DNA from: Eubacteriales Family XIII. Incertae Sedis bacterium | Lineage (GTDB): Bacteria > Bacillota > Clostridia > Peptostreptococcales > Anaerovoracaceae | Length of the DNA stretch: 9,433 nt | Direction: 5' to 3' | NCBI GenBank assembly: GCA_031272745.1 | Contig: JAISTF010000013.1 | Coordinates: 1 to 9,433, forward strand | Part shown: one piece after another, positions 6,359 through 9,433 of the stretch | How positions within the stretch are numbered: position 1 is the first letter of the stretch | How the letters are laid out: each line of letters begins with the position of its first letter | Notes under the pieces: model-generated | Told to the model about the DNA's origin: nothing | What the model saw: the letters and a program-made list of their open reading frames with translations, nothing else | The model's database searches: none | Translations under genes and position numbers: made by a program

Positions 6359-6913
6359 ATGGAACATTACACGATGACGATTGCGGGACTGGAGCGGAAG
6401 CTCCCGCTTTGCGCGCTGAACGACGAGCTGTACATCGCGGGGTTCGAATTTTTCGGGGACCCGGAGCTCGCGGTCGCGGCGGCGGCGGCGCTGCTTGAAA
6501 AAGCGCCCGCGTACGACTACCTGATCACGGCGGAGAGCAAGGGCATTCCGCTCGTCCACGAGATGGCGCGGCAGCACGGGGACAAAAAATATTTCCTTGC
6601 GCGCAAGGTGCCGAAGCTGTACATGGCGGGCGTGTTCGAGGTCGAAGTCGACTCCATCACGACGGCCGGCAAGCAGAAGCTCTGCCTCGACGCGGCGGAC
6701 GTGGACCTGATTCGGGGCAGCCGCATCCTGATCGTCGACGACGTGATTTCCACGGGCAACTCGCTGAAGGCCCTCGAAGCCCTCGTCGAAAAGGCCGGCG
6801 GCATCATCTGCGGCCGCATGGCAATCCTCGCCGAAGGCGACGCCATCGCCCGCGAGGACCTCATCTACCTCGAGCCGCTCCCGCTCTTCAACAGCCAAGG
6901 CGCCCCAATATGA
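6359..6913 (+). CDS. Purine phosphoribosyltransferase family protein (adenine PRTase-like)
   Basis: This is a type I phosphoribosyltransferase, probably joining a free purine base to PRPP to make the nucleotide. Over 184 residues it shows the family layout: a loop resembling the apt region ITAESKGIPLVHEMAR (56-71), ARKVPKLYM (81-89) at the place of the flexible-loop lead, and the PRPP-binding motif ILIVDDVISTGNS (123-135). The last differs from the usual Apt form with a VDDLLATGGT-like core, so the base used (adenine, hypoxanthine, guanine or xanthine) is uncertain and I give no symbol. The ATG at 6359 has a strong Shine-Dalgarno. It is the first gene of a plus-strand pair; its stop (6911-6913) is followed 44 bases later by deoD, which releases free bases this enzyme could reuse. 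Confidence 0.85.
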   Translation: MEHYTMTIAGLERKLPLCALNDELYIAGFEFFGDPELAVAAAAALLEKAPAYDYLITAESKGIPLVHEMARQHGDKKYFLARKVPKLYMAGVFEVEVDSITTAGKQKLCLDAADVDLIRGSRILIVDDVISTGNSLKALEALVEKAGGIICGRMAILAEGDAIAREDLIYLEPLPLFNSQGAPI

Positions 6914-6957
6914 GACGAACCATCCGCGAAACCCAAGCCAACAAAAAGGAGAAAACC

Positions 6958-7716
6958 ATGAGCAAAAACCTATCCAACACCGGCGAAGAGAAGCATCCCG
7001 CCACCACCCCCACCCCGCAAAACGCGGCCGTCAAGGGCGACTTCGCCAAGACTGTGCTGATGCCCGGCGACCCGCTGCGCGCGCAGCTTGTCGCGGAGCG
7101 TTATTTGGAAAACGCGAAGCTCGTCAACAACGTGCGCTATGCGCAGGGTTATACGGGGACCTACAAAGGCAAGCCGGTGTCGGTCATGAGTTCGGGCATG
7201 GGCATGCCGTCAATGGGCATCCACGCGTACGAGCTGTTCAGCTTCTATGACGTCGACCACATCATCCGCATCGGCACGGCGGGCGCGATCAACGCCGGGC
7301 TGAAGGTACGCAGCGTCGTCGCGGCCATCGGCGCCTCGACGAACAGCGAATTTGCGAACGCGCAGTTCGGCCTGCGCGGGCATTTTTCGGCGGTGGCGAG
7401 CTACCGGATGCTGAAGACGGCCGACGCGTGCGCGCAGGAACTCGGCGTGCCGCTCACGGTCGGGAGCCTGTACACAACGGACCATTTCTACGACGCGTCC
7501 GGCGCGTCGATCGCGTGGGGCAAGCTCGGCTGCCTCGCGGTCGAGATGGAAGCCTACGGCCTCTACGTGACGGCGCAGCAGCTCGGCAAGGAAGCCCTCG
7601 CGATCTGCACGATCTCCGACCACGTCCTGACGGGCGAATCGCTCGACGCGGAAACGCGCCAGAACACGTTCACGGATATGATGGAGATCGCGCTCGAGAC
7701 GGCGATCCGGTTGTAA
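6958..7716 (+). CDS. deoD: Purine nucleoside phosphorylase, DeoD type
   Basis: It splits purine (deoxy)nucleosides with phosphate into free base and (deoxy)ribose-1-phosphate; DeoD enzymes are homohexamers. From ATG 6958 it has 252 residues. Key residues line up with E. coli DeoD at a constant offset of 17: Arg41 (R24), Arg60 (R43), Arg104 (R87), Thr107 (S90), Met197/Glu198 (M180/E181), Asp221 (D204) and Arg234 (R217). The phosphate loop MPGDPLRA and the SDH motif are intact. The position of His4 is Gln21. The first 26 or so residues form a polar Thr/Pro-rich extension. The start is chosen for AAGGAG (6946-6951) 6 bases upstream. An in-frame ATG at 6910 overlaps the preceding stop as ATGA but would add a further 16 unconserved residues. 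It is cotranscribed with the phosphoribosyltransferase gene. Confidence 0.95.
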   Translation: MSKNLSNTGEEKHPATTPTPQNAAVKGDFAKTVLMPGDPLRAQLVAERYLENAKLVNNVRYAQGYTGTYKGKPVSVMSSGMGMPSMGIHAYELFSFYDVDHIIRIGTAGAINAGLKVRSVVAAIGASTNSEFANAQFGLRGHFSAVASYRMLKTADACAQELGVPLTVGSLYTTDHFYDASGASIAWGKLGCLAVEMEAYGLYVTAQQLGKEALAICTISDHVLTGESLDAETRQNTFTDMMEIALETAIRL

Positions 7717-7722
7717 GACGGC

Positions 7723-7741
7723 GGGCGGCAGGATGCCGCCC
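7723..7741. repeat. GC-rich palindrome between convergent genes
   Basis: GGGCGGCA (7723-7730) and TGCCGCCC (7734-7741) are perfect 8-bp arms around GGA. It starts 7 bases after the deoD stop, in the 46-base gap before the convergent liaF-like gene, which holds nothing else. No T-run follows on either strand, so it is at best a weak terminator. It may block 3' exonucleases or be a copy of a dispersed palindromic repeat. Confidence 0.6.
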
Positions 7742-7762
7742 CTACTGGTATGGCAGACCTCG

Positions 7763-8518
7763 CTACGTATAGATGATCGTCAGGCCGCTGACGTCCACGT
7801 CGCCGGTCAGGACGAGTTTGGGGGCGTCCGGCGCAAGCTGCTGCGGGGCGCCCTTTTCTTCGATGCCGGACATCCTCTTGTGCAGTTGATCCACGACCGT
7901 CCAGCCGCGCGGGATGTACAGCTCTATCGCGCCGAAGCTCAGGCTGATTTGCACTTCCGCCGCCTGCCCGTCCGCGATCTTCGCGTTGTCGAAGAACACC
8001 TTCATGGCACCGCAGCGCACGTCGAGAAAGCCGTGCACGAGGTTGTCCGTGTTGATGTATTTGATCGCGGAGCCGAAATGCGTCTTCGCGTAGACGTCGC
8101 TGCCGTCGGGGCTGTTGATGACCTGCTCGAAGTTCTCGTCGTTTTCGTGCCAGCCCTTCGGGCCGTGCGGCTTCTTCCGGCGGAACAGCACGGAGAAGCC
8201 GATGCTGAGCAGAATCGCGACGAGCAGCACGGCCCACAGGCTGACATGCTCCACATCGAAGCCGAGCGGTTCGGCGAGCAGGAAGCCGATGCCGACCACC
8301 GGGCACCAGATCCCGAACCAAAACAGCTTCGGGATGCTCGCCACGAGGATGACGAGCATGATGATGAGCACGACGATCGTGCCCACGCCCATGCCGACGA
8401 CCGTGATGATGCCCATCTGCGCCAGCACGATGACCACCGCCGCGATGATGCAGAAAATTCCCCAAAACACGCGGCCGAACGAGAAGTGCCGCTGAAAATC
8501 ATTTTGCTTGTTTTCCAT
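7763..8518 (-). CDS. LiaF-like membrane protein (four predicted TM helices plus LiaF C-terminal domain)
   Basis: The 251-residue protein has four hydrophobic segments (about 16-35, 38-60, 64-83, 93-112), a basic end to the last (RRKK, 113-116) that suggests a cytoplasmic C-terminal side, and a soluble domain (about 140-251) rich in beta strands. The latter has the LiaF-type pattern GAMKVFFDNA (170-179) and SFGAIELYIPRGWTV (194-208). LiaF-like proteins inhibit cell-envelope-stress signalling in Bacillus; many relatives sit beside LytTR regulators and have no proven role. ATG 8518 has GGAGG (8531-8527) 8 bases upstream and overlaps the end of lytTR by 20 bases, so the two are translated from one mRNA. 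The same frame stays open to 8968, but that part is a shadow of lytTR. Family assignment is good; partner and signal are inferred. Confidence 0.82.
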   Translation of the reverse strand: MENKQNDFQRHFSFGRVFWGIFCIIAAVVIVLAQMGIITVVGMGVGTIVVLIIMLVILVASIPKLFWFGIWCPVVGIGFLLAEPLGFDVEHVSLWAVLLVAILLSIGFSVLFRRKKPHGPKGWHENDENFEQVINSPDGSDVYAKTHFGSAIKYINTDNLVHGFLDVRCGAMKVFFDNAKIADGQAAEVQISLSFGAIELYIPRGWTVVDQLHKRMSGIEEKGAPQQLAPDAPKLVLTGDVDVSGLTIIYT

Positions 8519-8981
8519 GTTCCGTTCCTCCAAAATCCATCTTGTCCTGCAATAACCGGTAATACTGGCGGCTGACGCTGATCTGCTTATGCGTTCCTCT
8601 GAACTGCACGACGCTCGGCCCCACGGGGTTGCGTTCGATCGGGTAGATCTTCGCGGTCCCGATGATGGCCGATTTGCTGACGCGCAGGAAGGAATGCGGC
8701 AGCATATCCTCCAGCTCGTACAGGCGCAGGCGCGTCTCGAAGACCTCGGTCTCGGTGTGCGCCCAGGTGCGGCCGTTCGCCGACTCGAAGAACAGGATGT
8801 CCTGCGGCGGCAGGTAGTATTCCTTGCCGCCTTTCTGGAGCCGGATGCGGGCCGCGCCCTCGCCGCCGTGCGCCGCCGCGATGGTCCTTTGCAGGCGCTG
8901 CACCTGCTCGTCCACCTCGCGGCACCGGATCGTGACCTCGGTCTCGTCCGCCTTTTCGTCAATTTCAATTCGAATTTTCAT
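8499..8981 (-). CDS. LytTR-family DNA-binding transcriptional regulator
   Basis: The protein has 160 residues. Residues about 50-146 form a LytTR DNA-binding domain: KGGKEYYLPPQDILFFES, then TETEVFETRLRLYELEDML, FLRVSKSAIIGTAKI (98-112) and FRGTHKQISVSRQYYRLL (127-144). The first 45 residues (MKIRIEIDEKADETEVTI...) are a short charged N-terminal segment. There is no response-regulator receiver domain, so it is not a standard two-component regulator. It likely controls its own operon, since tandem repeats with a 22-bp period lie 48-80 bases upstream of its ATG. ATG 8981 has a weak AGGA about 10 bases upstream. It overlaps the liaF-like gene by 20 bases; the membrane protein may hold the regulator inactive, as LiaF-like partners do elsewhere (inference). 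Confidence 0.88.
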   Translation of the reverse strand: MKIRIEIDEKADETEVTIRCREVDEQVQRLQRTIAAAHGGEGAARIRLQKGGKEYYLPPQDILFFESANGRTWAHTETEVFETRLRLYELEDMLPHSFLRVSKSAIIGTAKIYPIERNPVGPSVVQFRGTHKQISVSRQYYRLLQDKMDFGGTEHGKQAK

Positions 8982-9013
8982 GACACTGCCATCCTATCGG
9001 TTCGCTGCGGGAA

Positions 9014-9019
9014 AGTAAA
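9014..9019 (-). promoter_or_regulatory. Candidate -10 box of the lytTR operon
   Basis: TTTACT (9019-9014, minus strand) matches TATAAT at 4 of 6 positions. The -35 position holds no recognisable box and instead overlaps the nearer copy of the 22-bp-period repeat. A weak promoter whose -35 zone is covered by the regulator's repeat fits activation by a bound LytTR protein. Confidence 0.3.
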
Positions 9020-9028
9020 GGGCTTTTC

Positions 9029-9069
9029 GGCAAGTGGTGCGAAAAGCGGGGGCAAGTGGTGGGAAAGGC
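9029..9069. promoter_or_regulatory. Tandem direct repeat, 22-bp period: putative LytTR operator
   Basis: GGCAAGTGGTG occurs at 9029-9039 and again at 9051-9061, exactly 22 bases apart. Extending to the right, 17 of 19 bases agree (9029-9047 and 9051-9069). LytTR proteins are known to bind direct repeats about 21-22 bases apart, on one face of the helix. The repeats lie just upstream of the lytTR gene and its candidate -10. I did not find a clear match to the AgrA-type core sequence, so the case rests on period and position. Confidence 0.55.
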
Positions 9070-9103
9070 AAAATAAAACGGATGGCGCGCGGCCATCCGT
9101 TTT
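9070..9103 (-). terminator. Intrinsic terminator of tuf
   Basis: A perfect 12-bp stem, AAAACGGATGGC (9075-9086) with GCCATCCGTTTT (9092-9103), encloses a 5-base loop. In the tuf transcript (minus strand) the stem runs into TTTTATTTT (9078-9070), a good U-tract. It lies 51 bases after the tuf stop. The other strand has a T-run too, so it could also work in reverse. Confidence 0.88.
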
Positions 9104-9154
9104 GTTTGCGTCCAAACGGCTTTCGCCGATTGCCTGATTGTGCTTGCTCTGCGC

Positions 9155-9433
<279 letters not shown>

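Noticed and set aside
5528..6898. 456-codon minus-strand frame spanning the phosphoribosyltransferase and methyltransferase genes
   Set aside because: It crosses the divergent promoter region and is low-complexity where it shadows two well-supported genes.
6910..6957. deoD start at 6910
   Set aside because: It has the ATGA overlap but no good Shine-Dalgarno, whereas 6958 has AAGGAG at a good distance; neither N-terminus is conserved.
8519..8968. Upstream extension of the liaF-like frame
   Set aside because: This part is an Arg/Ser-rich shadow of lytTR; the real start has a good Shine-Dalgarno at 8531-8527.

Overview
The window looks like chromosomal DNA of a high-GC member of the Firmicutes (Clostridia-like). 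The basis is gene order and protein character. On the minus strand a SpoU-type RNA methyltransferase, pheS, pheT, zapA and mutS2 follow one another in the order known from Bacillus subtilis (ysgA-pheS-pheT-...-zapA-...-mutSB). A LytTR regulator is paired with a LiaF-like membrane protein. Coding DNA is very GC-rich, while promoter regions are clearly AT-rich. Because of the high GC content, long open frames run antisense to most real genes; these were treated as shadows.

Layout, left to right. 1-1137 (minus): the 5' part of mutS2, cut by the left edge. 1157-1780 (minus): zapA with a long coiled-coil tail. 1781-1898: AT-rich gap with A-tracts and a possible zapA promoter. 1899-4403 and 4418-5443 (minus): pheT and pheS, the two subunits of phenylalanyl-tRNA synthetase. 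5479-6270 (minus): a SPOUT 2'-O-methyltransferase. 6271-6358: a divergent promoter region built on an inverted repeat. 6359-6913 and 6958-7716 (plus): a purine phosphoribosyltransferase and purine nucleoside phosphorylase (deoD), a small purine-salvage operon. 7717-7762: a convergent gap holding a GC-rich palindrome. 7763-8518 and 8499-8981 (minus): liaF-like and lytTR, a two-gene regulator/membrane-protein operon. 8982-9154: two copies of a direct repeat with a 22-bp period, a weak -10, and the tuf terminator. 9155-9433 (minus): the 3' end of tuf, cut by the right edge.

Functionally, most of the window is housekeeping: translation (PheST, EF-Tu, an RNA methylase), cell division (ZapA), recombination or ribosome quality control (MutS2) and purine salvage. 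The less ordinary parts are: (i) three palindromes, one inside the methyltransferase reading frame, one making up its last codons and touching an alternative pheS start, and one between convergent genes; (ii) the 22-bp-period tandem repeat upstream of lytTR, which has the geometry of a LytTR operator; (iii) an in-frame Ala/Arg/Glu-rich insertion of about 32 residues in the tRNA-binding domain of PheT; (iv) a DeoD in which the position of the ribose-contacting His4 is Gln. I found no phage, transposase, CRISPR array, tRNA or rRNA. Nothing here clearly amounts to a wholly new system.
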